Made by a program: the position numbers and the translations under genes. A model generated the notes under the pieces. The model searched no databases. It saw only the letters and a program-made list of their open reading frames with translations, and was not told where the DNA came from. A stretch of 64,000 nucleotides of DNA from Punctularia strigosozonata HHB-11173 SS5 (Eukaryota; Basidiomycota; Agaricomycetes; Corticiales; Punctulariaceae). The DNA lies in contig NW_006767441.1 of the NCBI RefSeq assembly GCF_000264995.1, positions 818,370 to 882,369 on the forward strand, written 5' to 3'. Shown piece by piece: positions 10,959-22,515 of the stretch. Within the stretch, counting starts at the first letter, position 1, and every line of letters starts with the position of its first letter.

Positions 10959-13900
10959 TCAGACGTCGGAGACGGGTCCAAGATGGGTGTAGTGACCTGT
11001 CGTTGGCTCCGCGAACTTCACTCGGCGGTCAACTTTTTGTCCACGTTCACCGGTCCCATGCAGGTGGGAAGTGCCAGCCTCGGAGATCCCCAGAGTAGAC
11101 GAGTAGGCCTTGTATCCCTGATCAACTCTCGACTGCCCAAGTTATTGTTTAGCACTTACAGCTGGCATAGGCGATGCAATCGAGCTATCCGCAGCTGTCG
11201 AGGAAGCGCCACGGAGATCAATGAGCTGTCGAGGCGTGGATGCAGTTGCACGTTCTGAACCAAAGAGCCGATTCCCTACTTCCAAGGTTCTACAAACATC
11301 ATTCACCTTGCTCGTTAATACTGCTAGTGATCCGTCGTGGGTTCCCCTGCACCGCGCAAGGTCTTCTGAAAGGGCTTGTATCAGGCTCGAGTTTCGTCGC
11401 GATTCAGCTTGCGTAGCCTCCAGAACCTTGTGCATGGCTTCCTTGTCTCGCTCTAATTGCTCGACTCGGGAATTGATGTGACGTATTTGGCTTTGCAAGA
11501 CGGCGACGGTGGCACTATCTGTAATTATCATCGGATTGATAGTACGTTGGCGTTCAGAAACGCCACGTCGACGGGCAGCGGGGGTTCCGAACTGAGGCTG
11601 TCGAGTTCTGGGCGGCCCAACGCGAGTCTGTTTTGCAGGGCCGAATCCGCGTCGGGGTTGTAACCGGGCATAGTCCTCGTCAGAAAGGTCTACCGATTTT
11701 TGCGCTTGAGGCATCCGAGGTCTGTCGGTTGTCTTAGTTTGTACCCCTCGACCGTCTGAGTGAAGGAAGAGCTTCCGTCTTCCACGCGACGAAGACCCTT
11801 CCGCATCCGAAGACGGGGAGCGGTGATGAGAATCAGAGATCTACGAGGACTGTATCAGATAGGTACAACTTCAGCAACTACTGACGATATGCTGATGTGC
11901 GGCATACCTTCACGGGTGCACGGGTATACGACAGATGGTTTGAGGAATTCGTATCCCCGATTGAATGCAGAGCCCTCGCTTTCTTTCGCGGAGGGCCATC
12001 ATCGCCGGATAGAATGCCATCTCGCTTATCTCGATTCATGGGCTTGTGATGGTATATGGGAAAATTCGCCAAGGGTGGCAGCAAAACACACTTCATGACC
12101 TTACGCCGGCACATGGACCGCGGCCGATCGTGCTGTACAAGGTTCAGTAAATGCCCAAATAGCGCAGACCTGAATCTCACGCTCAGAGGGGTTGCCGATG
12201 TCATGCGATGTGGGATATCTTCGACCACCCCGACTGTGTCGTCGGAAGAGCTGAGTTCCTCTTTAGGTGGTGTCAAAAACAATGGACGTTTTACTGTCTT
12301 TCTAGGCTGAACCTGAGGAGTCATCGCTTCATCTTTGGATTTCTTACTTCCGCGAGCGGAGTTATCCTGGAGAACATCGTTGACAGTCTTGGCTTTTGGT
12401 TTTGGTCGGATGACCTGAACGAACTCAGTATGCTCCCAAACGCGAAGTGGACTACTCACCCGAATCGGGGCGAAGATAAGATCGTACCAGCCACGATCAA
12501 CCCAGTCGTTATTGAGAGGCCTACAGTAGCTGAACCTCTGTGCAGCAAGCACAAGTCGATCCTCCAAATTTGGCGTCGCGACACCTTGCCTCTCGGCCTC
12601 TAGAAGTATTGCGAGCCGACTCTGGAACTCTTGCTTGGACGCTTGATGATAATTGTGCCACAAAGCGTGGCTGGGATCGACCTCGTGCGTACGCATCGCC
12701 ATGAATGAGTGTATTCCCAGCTCCAGGATATGCGCGAAGCACTTCGAGTTGTGGCATGTTCTGCAATTAAGGAGCCAGGTTTGTGGAACGGAATGGGATA
12801 GATAGTCGGACTCCGACCCAAAACTGCAATATCGTTGTCCCATAGCCTACCTCGCTAGGTTAGCGATCTTTGTTATCGAGAGTATAACATGTAACGAACC
12901 TGCCGACGGGAGTTAGCAGTCTGCTGTCTTCTGTGCAGTTCACAGGCAACATCAAATAAACAATGCCGATCGCCGAAAGGTAGTTGACTGCCATATAATC
13001 TAATCAGATGGAGGAATGTTGGTAATCGTGAACAAACGTACGAATCCAGCGGAATCTCTTCGATCAGGGCTGCCGAGTCTGTTTTCCTGAACGTTCTTAC
13101 GGCATTGTTCCGGTCTTGAACCAAATCGGCAAAACGGCGACATTGATACGGCTTCATGGAGCCACACTTGCAGGTGCGGCCTTCTACGTAGCATCCTCCG
13201 CAAAGCACCAGCTCATCGATTTGCTTGGGTTGGTGTTTTCCCTGCCGAGGCATGCAGCGATTGCACTGGAAATAGCTCTGGAAGATATCTGCACCGCAGA
13301 AATCGCAGCGCAGAGCGAAGCCGCTTTCTGCTGCCAGCTCCGTTGTGTCTGAGGAGGCGAAGGGCAGTAGTTCATGATCGGCAGTGTATTCCTCTGCAAG
13401 GACTTCATCGAAGAGGCACACCAGAGTTTTCAACTGATTGACAATCATCAACTGCTCCTTAGCCGGGGCGTCAATTGTGTTCGATGAGATCGATTGACTG
13501 GGTATGTCGAGGTACATCCCAGGAGAGATATTCCCTGCATCATACTTTTTTGCAATGAGGGCGTCGACGGCCTTGGTGTGGTGAATTAATGTGTGGTGTA
13601 TCATCGACTTTACACGATAAATCTCCGGTCGGCAAACTCTGTTATCGTTTTAGTATAGCCGGACACTGGCAAAGACAATTACATACCGTCGATATATTGG
13701 TAGCTCATGGTATAGAGCCGTTTCGAGACCCTGGACTGTCATTCGTGACCAGGATGTCTTTATGGTTATGCCGCCCTGGTTCACGACTTGATGACAGCTG
13801 CGCTGAGGTACATAAACCAGGTCTCCTAGTTTCTGCTCTGCGATGAAAATATCGAGTGGAGCACCCGATAGCTCCTCGATAGATAGTATATTCGTCTCTA

Positions 13901-14753
13901 AGTCGAGCTCTTGACCCACGCCTAACTTATGCAAATACTCAGCGAAAGCTGGAGCATCCGAGCCACGGGTCATGAACCAGAAGGACGATCCGCCGTTCTC
14001 CGTGTAGCACATAATGTTCTGCCCGGAGGACGAGCAAAGGTCCTTATGGCATGGAGTGAAGGTGTCACCGATGCCCAAATAGCACATGAGCGTCTCGACT
14101 GCGGACTGAAAGTAATAAGAACTTCTCAACGGAGGCCCGTCCTGTGGCGACAGCACTCACATGCTCGGGAAGATATTGTATGACATCGTTGGAGTGATGG
14201 GGGAGCATGGAATCAGGGAGGATTCCGGACTGGTTGACCCAACTTCTCCAAGCTTCAGGGCATTCAGCGTCCTTGCCATAGTACCTCTCAATCTCTGGTG
14301 ATGCGTAGTTAGTCCGTGGCTTATGATTTACATCTGCAAGACGGCATCCACCTTCATCTATGGCGTGGGGTGGAAGGGTTCTTGATCTGTCTACGAAGCT
14401 TTGCAAGGACATGGAGGCATCCAACCAGTCGTGAACATTGCGGACGCTCATGTCTGTTGCCTATTCAACGGTGTATCTCTCGCAAGCGAATGGGGCGTAC
14501 CATGGGGGAAATTGGCCAACAACCAATCTACAGTGAATAGCTCCCGAGGCCATTGAGGATGCTCATGCCACCCTTCGATTATGAATGGTTCTGCGCGTCT
14601 TTCGTGGTCCTCGATGATAACCAAGAGATTTGGATCATTGCAGCGTACTCGAAGAACGTGCTGGAAGTTACTGCTATCGCGAACGAGCTCTTCCAGGACC
14701 CAGCCTTTGGTGCTCAACTTGAGCGGCATATCGTTGTGGCGGTGCTCGGGCAA
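10959..14753 (-). CDS. JmjC-domain protein with Cys-rich zinc module and coiled-coil tail
   Basis: Predicted Fe(II)/2-oxoglutarate oxygenase of the JmjC (histone demethylase-like) class. Starting at 14753, the N-terminus has PFIIEGWHEH and LFTVDWLLANFPH, typical of the region before a JmjC barrel. The next exons contain an HxD pair in TPCHKDLCSSSGQ and a distal His in CHQVVNQGG, the usual iron ligands, so the site looks intact. About 130 residues later a cysteine module appears (CDFCGAD, CNRCMP, CGGCYVEGRTCKCG). The C-terminal half holds CRTCHNSKCF, WYDLIFAPIRV, basic stretches, a predicted coiled coil (about 11300-11560) and a last exon in frame with a TGA at 10959-10961. Treating everything as one gene rests on compatible splice sites; a split into two genes near 11750 cannot be excluded. 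The histone target is unknown. Confidence 0.75.
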
Positions 14754-14805
14754 CGAGCGGATGAAAAAGTGGTGGGATGACTTGGCGCTGAAGCGCAGCG
14801 CAGCA

Positions 14806-14857
14806 ACCGGCTGTTCCGCTACCGGGACCTCGTCGGCAATCTACCTACCTACCTACC
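14806..14857 (+). repeat. 52-bp direct repeat, copy 1, ending in CTAC-type tetranucleotide run
   Basis: Starts ACCGGCTGTTCCGCTACCGG and ends with a run of CTAC units. A second diverged copy begins 131 bp downstream. It lies just upstream of the JmjC start codon. Confidence 0.8.
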
Positions 14858-14936
14858 AGTGCTGAAGCGGCGTGTCGGCTGTATAACAGCTCACGGGGGC
14901 CGTGGATGCACTGTGTGCGCCAAGCCGTGCGTATTG

Positions 14937-14988
14937 ACCGGTTGTTCCGCTATTGGGACCGCGCCGGAAATATACCTACCTACCTACC
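14937..14988 (+). repeat. 52-bp direct repeat, copy 2
   Basis: Same length and order as the copy at 14806, with roughly eight substitutions by eye (for example ACCGGTTGTTCCGCTATTGG) and the same terminal CTAC tetranucleotide run. Confidence 0.8.
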
Positions 14989-15165
14989 GGGCGCTTGCAG
15001 TCGCAGTAACAGACGAAAAGACTGGCACGCAGGCGGCATAAGCAACAGAGCGTATATCATTGCGTAGCTCAGCTATAGAGCATCGCAAAGGCGATGCATG
15101 GGATTACAGTGATTTACAAAGGGTGATACAGAATGGTTTATGACAACAAGGGACAAAAGTACCGA

Positions 15166-16760
15166 TTAGCTCTTTGATCTGAATGGAACCCTTTGCCCGC
15201 TATGCATCGACGCTGGAACCACGAAGCGTTGCGGGCCTGAAGGAGTTGGCAGTTGCCTTGGACCAGGCACAGAGCTCTTTACACTCGGTGTAGATGGAAC
15301 AAAGCTGTTAGAGGTCGGCGCCGCAGTTTCAAAGGGTCCTGAACGCGTTGATAGTGGACGAGGGGTGGTCATCGATATTGACCTGCTATCCATGGCGGCG
15401 TGCCTAGACTGTGTGCTAGAGTTGGCCGCCAGCTTTGGTCGTTGAGGGGGAGGTGGAGGGGGCATCTGCCAAGACTGTCTCTTGTCAACGCCACGGACAT
15501 CGTGAACAGGTTGTGGGCGGCGAGATATAGTTGTTTGCGCAGGTGGATCACTGTGAGAGCCGTAACCTTCCGTAACCGCAGAGACGGGTCTTCTATCCAA
15601 TGGTTGGAAGCGTTGCCTGGCAGATGTTTGCATATGAGACAATGCAGGGGCCCGATATCGGGGTGTTTGAGGCGGGTTATATGCGTATTGCCTGTAGTGA
15701 TATCGTCATAAAAACGATTCCAATGAGCTTCTTAGCTCTCACTCGATGAATCGACTCGACCCCGGGCGGTGCGTCGATCGGTTCGAAGCATATGTATGAG
15801 TTTCCGGATCTGACCTTAGTTCCTGCCCGGGTCTTGACGTGAGTAAATCTGGTTGGCGGTGATTTGAAGGCAACGTGAGTCGGTCTGGCCCCGCAGAGCT
15901 TATGACCGAGTGTGCGCTGGCATCCGAACGACTGCCGCCTGGATGCCTGTAAACAACGCGCATATATGCATCCAGTATCAGCGTTAAGCCGCTCGAAGAC
16001 ATGCGAAGAGGCGACGTCACTGATGCGCATCAAGCTTCCGCCGCTTCCCTCGGTCATCTGGTTCACCGACATCTTCGTACTGAACGAGGTGATCGCCCTT
16101 GAGCATGAGACCATCGATCGTTCTGCATGGGTCGCGGTCAGAGGTTACAGTTGCTAAGGCCAAGGATGAGAATACACACTGTCTATTCTTCGCAATTTCG
16201 CGTTTCATCTTTTCGATGAGATTCTGCTGTTGGGCGCATTTGTCTCTCCAGAAATGCACAAGCTGCGCCATCGTTTCCTGTTGGAACTATGACCAGAGGT
16301 AGCGCTACCAGTACACGATGTATAGCAGTGACCCCAACCTTCATTGTGTATGCGATCGCATCAAGGGCATGGGGCAAGGACTGAAACCAGTTCCCCATAG
16401 GAGGCTCCAACTACGGCGGCAGGTTAAGATTGTCCAGAGCCATCTGACGATGAGCATACATCTTCCTGAAGTGGTACCATCTCAGCCCCAGCGGTCCCGC
16501 ATATCGAGCAGCTCTGGTCCGGGTCTGATTGCAAGCCACGGCACACAGTCAACCATCATAGGCTAGAAGCATACATTAAGGTGAAGGCGCCAATACAGAC
16601 TGAGGTGGTTATTGCAGATGACATGGCAGCACTCGGTGAGCCAGAAGGGTATAGACGGTGGCTGGCCGGGGTATTGTCGATATGGCCGACGACACCTGCC
16701 GCAATGTACAAAATCCCAGAAATCATAGGTCGATTCGTCCGAAGCCGATTGGTTCGCCAT
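15166..16760 (-). CDS. Zip3/HEI10-like RING protein (meiotic crossover, predicted SUMO/ubiquitin ligase)
   Basis: Predicted E3 ligase of the Zip3/HEI10/RNF212 group, which marks crossover sites on the synaptonemal complex. The start at 16760 gives MANQSASDESTYDFWDFVHC. The RING reads HCGRC, then FWLTECCHVICNNH, then, in the next exon, DPDQSCSICG. It is followed by WFQSLPHALDAIAY and a coiled-coil helix (MAQLVHFWRDKCAQQQN.. region, about 16270-16170), the usual domain order of Zip3 proteins. The C-terminal exon (15642-15166) is Ser/Pro/Thr-rich with a poly-proline run, also typical. The sixth metal ligand is His rather than Cys. Short introns link four or more exons; the middle exons (15680-16110) are the least certain. 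A different RING-coiled-coil family is the main alternative. Confidence 0.72.
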
Positions 16761-17223
16761 CTTGAGGATGCCCCGGAATACAACGCCAATGCAGTGAGTA
16801 GGGACGCGGAGGTTCGCTACGAGCGACGCAAGGGAGCAACAAGTACGGCGTTCGGTGTCGGTGAGGATGAGTTCGTGAGGGTAACTGCAAAAGTGTTCCA
16901 AACTAAGTACCAAACACGTCTTCCGCGCTGCACTGCTGCAGGCGCGTCATGCGCGTCGTCCACTAAGTACTTATCTATCTTGTTTTTCACGTCGGCACTC
17001 TCTATGCATGCATCGGAAGCAGGTACACCGGAAAACAACTCAGGGCAACACTAGGGCAATATCTATCTATGGTTATCTCGTACCGGATGCGATAGCGGCG
17101 GTTGTGGCCCCTCCTGCTATGACGTTTGACCGAATTTCCATTCAGTTATGATGCAGCTCCAACTTCTGCGCAACACTCTTTCTAAACAACCTCCAACACG
17201 GGCGCAGATATCCAGATCGGACG
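16761..17223. promoter_or_regulatory. Shared upstream region of the RING gene and the DUF726 gene
   Basis: 463 bp between divergent start codons, expected to hold both promoters. I see no known motif worth naming and no gene. Confidence 0.45.
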
Positions 17224-19166
17224 ATGTCTGACCTCACGAAAGTTACTCCTCCACAGCAACTGGCCGAGGAGGAGCGCAGGGTCGTATTTCAACATTTTCA
17301 CCGCCGCCTAGCGGGCTACAGGTGAGTTGGTATATTTAATAGCCGACCACCTGTTGACGATGTGCTGCGTAGGAACACTGTTGAGTCATACGCATTGGCG
17401 GAGCAGGGTATCTCGCCTCTCTCGTCGTCGAAGCACGACCGCCAGAAGGAAGCATTCGTCAAGGAGATATTCTTATGGTCTCAGAAACTATTAGAGCATG
17501 CGTGGATAGCTTGTTTGGAACCGGAGGGTGGTATGTCCACCGGGTCGTGCACGTAGTCACTCTCATCTAACAGATATTAGGCAGATGCCCTATGCTAGAT
17601 CCGCTTTCGGACAGCTCAACAGGAGATCTCCCTCGTCTACCGGCAGAAGATCATGTTTCCCAGCTGATGAATACAATCCTATTTCTTGACGTGACGCAGT
17701 CGAAGGTATACTCCGCACGCAGCCGTACATTCATATGGTCATTCGCACCCGTGGACGAGCATGCTGTGGTGTCCACTCTCAAGAACCCCGACGAAGCGGT
17801 TAAAGAGGCGCAGCGCAAGACGGCGAAGGCCAAAGACGAACAAGCTGCCAAAGGAAAGACTTTGCGGTTCGCTGCGATGGGCTTAGGAGCCGTTGCTGGA
17901 GGTGCATTGATCGGAGTAACTGGAGGTATGAATGCTTATGGTGGACCTGTCCGCAGATGCTGACTAGGTTCACAGGTCTCGCTGCTCCCGTAGTAGGCGG
18001 TGCAGTTACTACCATACTAGGATGGGTTGGTGTAGGTGGAACCGCTGCCGGCGTACTTGCCAGTGGACTAGCCAGTTCATCAGTTGTTTGCGGCACCCTC
18101 TTTGGCGTTTATGGAGCGCGTTCCTCGGCAAAGATTGTCGAGAGGCATACCAGGGAGGTTCATGATCTCGCCCTGTTGCCAGTGAATACGCCAAAGGAGA
18201 CCATGGCGGTCCGCATTTGCGTCAGTGGCTGGCTGAGCGACAAGGGGGACGTGACAGCACCTTGGTCAATCTTCAAGGGAGACGATACCTATGCTTTACA
18301 ATGGGTTAGTGACCGGGTTGGCTTACGGCCCCGGCCAACGCTTATCTTATGACGTTAGGAAGTAGAGGCTCTGGAAGCGCTTGCCAAAGCGTTAGAGACC
18401 TTGCTTAAGCAGCAGGCTATAAAGTACATCAAGGCACAAATCATCAAACGGACCGTCTTTGCCGCCCTCTTCAGCATTCTTTCGCCCACTGCATGGCTTC
18501 AGATTGGCCAGATCATTGGTATCGCACATAAATCTATAAGCTCATTGAATATAACTCACTCTGCTATCAGATAATCCATGGATGAATGCGAAGTCCCTCG
18601 CTGTGAAGGCTGGCAAGGTCTTAGGCGTCTTGCTTGCTGAACATGTCCTCGGCACCCGGCCGGTAACACTTGTTGGCTACTCCCTAGGCTCGCTGGTCAT
18701 ATTCGAGGCACTGAAGCACCTTGCTACGCTTCCGCCATCGGAGACCGCGCACATCGTGCAGGACGTATACCTCTACGGTACTCCGGTTCCGACAGACGAG
18801 GCAGTTTGGTCTTCTGTCCGGCGTGTCGTTGCCGGGCGGCTAGTCAACGGGTATTGCGAGGAGGATTACATCTTGATGATCCTCTCGCGGGCGAGCGACG
18901 CTGTTTGGGGGGTCGCCGGACTTCAGCCCGTGGCCGTGAAAGGAGTCGAGAACCTTAAATGCGGCGGCGTCGATGGTCATCTCAAGTGGCGCGGAATGGT
19001 GGGACATTGCTTGAAAGAGTGCAACGCGCCAGGTATTAGGAGCGAGGAGGTACGAGCCCAGATGAATAACGTTCTGTCGCGGATTCAAGAACTCGAGCCG
19101 GTAGTTGACGAAGGTGAGGCGGACGAGGTTATCATTAGTGGACCGGATAGAAAGCTTGGTCTTTAG
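17224..19166 (+). CDS. DUF726/TMCO4-family lipase-like membrane protein (Mil1 type)
   Basis: Member of the DUF726 alpha/beta-hydrolase family, which includes human TMCO4 and yeast Mil1/Yfl034w, a membrane-associated putative lipase linked to clathrin-adaptor traffic. The ATG at 17224 opens MSDLTKVTPPQQ. A conserved helical N-terminal half follows, then a Gly/Ala-rich hydrophobic block (GLGAVAGGALIGVTGG, and AAPVVGGAVTTILGW to FGVYGA across an intron) that could insert in a membrane. The hydrolase part has VRICVSGWL and the nucleophile elbow TLVGYSLGSLV (GxSxG), then DVYLYGTPVP. At least five short introns are needed. The enzyme looks intact, but its lipid substrate is not known for the family. 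Confidence 0.87.
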
Positions 19167-19475
19167 CCGAACCAAGCTCTTTTCTGTGTTCTCCGTCGTT
19201 GAATGTAGACCAGTGTGCGGATACAATAGGTTATTGTATGTGTCTTGTAGCCATCCTCAAAAGTTAGATGCCGAGCAAGACCGAAGTGCGCGCAGAACGC
19301 CCCAAAGAGGGTGCCGCGCCAGGCCCCTATGACGACGAACAGCCTTCTCCGCACGTTTTCCCAGCTTCACGGCCTTTAGCCGCACGATTGACTGCGCGTC
19401 CGCCGGCGGTTACAGCTTTTACCTCCTTTCTTACTCTCACCTCTCTTCTCCATCTTCACTTCACTTTCGTCCATC
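19167..19475. promoter_or_regulatory. Intergenic region upstream of the LEA2 gene, with pyrimidine-rich tract
   Basis: 309 bp in a head-to-tail arrangement. The last 55 bp before the ATG (19421-19475) are almost all C and T on the plus strand. Such CT-rich leaders are common just before start codons of well-expressed fungal genes. Confidence 0.5.
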
Positions 19476-20822
19476 ATGTCATACAGAAATCCCTACGAGA
19501 CCAACTACGGTGCCGGTGGCAGCAGACCATATGGCGAGAACAATGCATACGGCGAGAACTCGTACTCGTACAACAACTACGAGCCACACCGGACGTACGA
19601 CCAAGGCTTTGATCCGTACCGCGATGCGGGCGGATACAGAGATGAGCCCAGCGGGTTGGATCAGAGCGGATATGTGGGCAATGCCCCGGCGAAGAAAGAG
19701 ACCAGCGTATTCGAGAAGGACGAGCCGTTCTCTGCACCTAGGAGCACGAGTGTCAGGCGAAAAGGCTCTAGGTCCGCTGCTACGATCCGCACGTGGAGGT
19801 ATGAGCATCAGGAATCCAACATGTGGACCGCGGTCAGTTCGCATCTCCTCTCCTGTAGGTGTACTCCTAACGTCGTAATATTCAGGGCAGTCGCGGAAGA
19901 TGTTTCGGTCGCTTTCTCTGTTGTTCCTTGATGACATTCGTCTTCCTACTCGTGAGTATCGTGCTGGCCCTGGCTTTGGTGAGTTTGTCCTCCGATCGCG
20001 CTCTGAGCCCTGTACCTTATCCGGACGTGTAGTGGGTTCGCCCTCCCAGTGTCACCATTGGCCAGCTTTCGACAATCACGAATGGCAGTGCTGTACGTAT
20101 AGCAGCGTTCTCTAGGACGCTCGCTCATTGGTCATGACTAGATTCAATTGAGTAGCGACGGCTTGACCGTTAATCTTAACGTCAACATTTCGTTCGTATT
20201 GTTTACCACATTCCGTGTAATTCGTTCACACAGGTCAATAGGGTGGACAACCCCAACTTCTTCTCCGTTGCTTTCAAGAAGATCAATGTGGATGTAAGTG
20301 GATAAAGCCCGTTTGCCTGCAACCCTCAATAATCTCGCTGCGCGCCAGTTACACTATCCTATCAACAACACTGATGTTGGTGGAGGGTCGAAGAAGAACA
20401 TAGACTTTGAAGCTCATTCAAACAAGACTTTCGACTTCCCAATCAGCCTCGAGTACACCCTTGCCGATGATCCCAACAGCGCGATCCTCGCGGATTTGGC
20501 AACCAAATGTGGCTTCATCGGCGGCAGCAAATCCGACATCACGGTGGACTACGACATTACGGTATGTATGCCAGAGGTTGCCGTCGCTGCTCTGTGCTGA
20601 CGACTCGGACTTAGCTGGGTTTGAGGATTCTTTTCATCACCGTGTCGCCGCAAATTAGCAACAGTTTCAGCTTCGCGTGCCCGTTGGACGAATCAGATCT
20701 TTCCGTAAGTACACATCGTGTTCATTCTTTCACATGATGATAACAAGAGATCATGGCAGGGCTTGCTCAAAGATGCGGGCATTGATATAAGCAGCTTGTC
20801 GAGTATTCTTGGTAGTTCCTAG
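19476..20822 (+). CDS. LEA2-domain single-pass membrane protein
   Basis: The chosen ATG follows a CT-rich leader and gives MSYRNPYETNYGAGG, a Tyr/Asn/Gly-rich cytosolic segment of about 100 residues. Joining exons gives a Cys-rich stretch (GRCFGRFLCC) and one membrane segment (MTFVFLLVSIVLALAL). The outer part has VQLSSDGLTVNLNVNISVVN, FKKINVDLHYPINNT and KTFDFPISLEYTL, which matches the immunoglobulin-like LEA2 (NDR1/HIN1-like) fold. Six or so introns interrupt it, and the stop lies at 20820-20822. LEA2 proteins of fungi are thought to sit in vacuolar or plasma membranes, but a role cannot be given here. The cysteines beside the membrane segment could be palmitoylated, which is inference. 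Confidence 0.8.
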
Positions 20823-21079
20823 TCTTGCCGTACATAGATCCACACTCTATAACCTTAGCATGCATTTGAAGGACTTTGGACTGTACATGTAATCTCATGC
20901 TCAATGGACACTATCCGCCGTGCTTTACGTTCGCCGGAATGAATCATTTGCACCCTGACTCCTGAGATTGCAGGACTTGTACTCAACCCCCGACTACACA
21001 GCCACGCGTCTTGCACCTGTTCCAACCCCTCCAGTCGTCGGATACCCTCGGGCCTCTGGACAAACCTTCCTAGCCTATC

Positions 21080-22356
21080 ATGCCTAAGCTCGACATCAAC
21101 AAAGCAGGATGGGAACAGAGCGAATTCCCTATCCTGTGCGAAACTTGTTCGTCAGCACAGCGCGCATTTCATGGAGATACATGCTTATGTGGCCTTCAGG
21201 CTTGGGTGACAATGCCTTTATACGCATGGTAGGTGTCATGTGTGTCACCAGGAAGTACTGGGAGGAAATGACGCACAAAAATCGGTTTCTAGTCGAAACA
21301 AGAGTTTGGTCGCTCTTGCGGAACCTGTGCACGGCCGTTCACCGTCTTCCGGTGGAACCCTGGCAGTGGCGCACGATACAAGACGACGGTAATATGTCAA
21401 ACATGCGCGAAGATCAAGAATGTCTGTCAGACCTGCTTGCTAGACCTGGAATATGGTCTGCCGACACAAGTCCGTGACACCGCTCTGGGGATACAGACCG
21501 AGGCACCCAACAGCGACATCAACAGAGAATACTATGCGCAAAACATGGAAACGAAGGTGCGTGGTTTCATGCACATGCTCAAAAACTGAGCCTCACACAA
21601 TACTATCCCCTAGTTGGAAGGCGGAAAGCCTTCTCTTGACGCACACCGTGCTCAGTCAGCTGGCAAGGAGATGTTAAAGTCCCTTGCACGGACAGATCCC
21701 TATTATAAGCGCAACCGTCCACATATCTGCTCCTTTTTCGTCAAGGGGGAGTGCAAACGTGGTTCAGAATGCCCATATAGGTACGTTGCAACCGAGTCCC
21801 TGCGGCGCTCAGACATGCTCACTCATAACCTCGAATCATTAGGCACGAAAAGCCCGTTGACAGCGACCTGGCTAAGCAAAACATGCAAGATCGCTACCAT
21901 GGCCGTAATGACCCAGTTGCGCGCAAAATCATGAGCACACACGCCAAGAACCAGGGTTTGGCGCCTCCGGAAGATACGTCCATTGTGAGTGTCCCTACAT
22001 TTCTTCCTCCCTTACATTACTCACCTGGAATGCTGCAGACGTCGCTATTTCTCACCGGGCTTCCTGCTACTGCAACGGAAGAGACCGTGCGCACGCGGGT
22101 AGTGAAGTCGCTCCCGTCCTTGAACCCTTCGTATATCAAGTCCGTCGTGCATGTTGCGAAGTCGAGATGCGCTTTCGTGAACTTTACGGACCGTCCATCT
22201 GCGGAGCTCGCTGCACAAGCTTGGCCCAATGGTCTTGATTTCGATGGTGAACTCGCCAATGTAAAATGGGGTCGCAGCAGACCAGCGAAAGGCGCTGCCG
22301 GTGGAGGTGTGGCAGGACCTTCCACCACGGTACCAGAGCCGATGCCAGCTTCATGA
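21080..22356 (+). CDS. SLT11: Spliceosomal RNA-binding protein RBM22/Slt11 (Ecm2)
   Basis: Component of the activated spliceosome that contacts U6 snRNA and the intron near the catalytic centre. The ATG at 21080 opens [20 protein letters not shown], a near-universal start for this family. The N-terminal zinc region carries [33 protein letters not shown] and [15 protein letters not shown] zinc finger follows ([19 protein letters not shown], split by an intron), then an RRM with LFLTGLP and RCAFVNF. The protein ends at 22356 in a Gly/Ala/Pro tail. About six short introns split it. The single CCCH plus RRM order and length favour Slt11/RBM22 over the related Cwc2. It converges with LAS17 over 159 bp. 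Confidence 0.94.
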
Positions 22357-22515
22357 GCCTTGTTTCGTTGTACTCCCGTTAACATATTCTGTACACCTAA
22401 ACCATGTTATGTACAGATATGCACAACAGTCCGGCAACATCATAAGTCATACGCGAATTAAGAGGTCAATGTGAAACAGCCAGATCCCGACCCTGAAGAC
22501 CGCCAGACGCTCCAT

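Larger units (their letters stand above)
14754..15165. other. Upstream region of the JmjC gene with a duplicated segment
   Basis: 412 bp between the JmjC start and the 3' end of the RING gene. It carries two copies of a 52-bp segment, listed separately, and no convincing gene. Confidence 0.5.

Noticed and set aside
19479-19937. 152-residue minus-strand frame
   Set aside because: Antisense to the first exon of the LEA2 gene, Arg/Val-rich, no homology signal.
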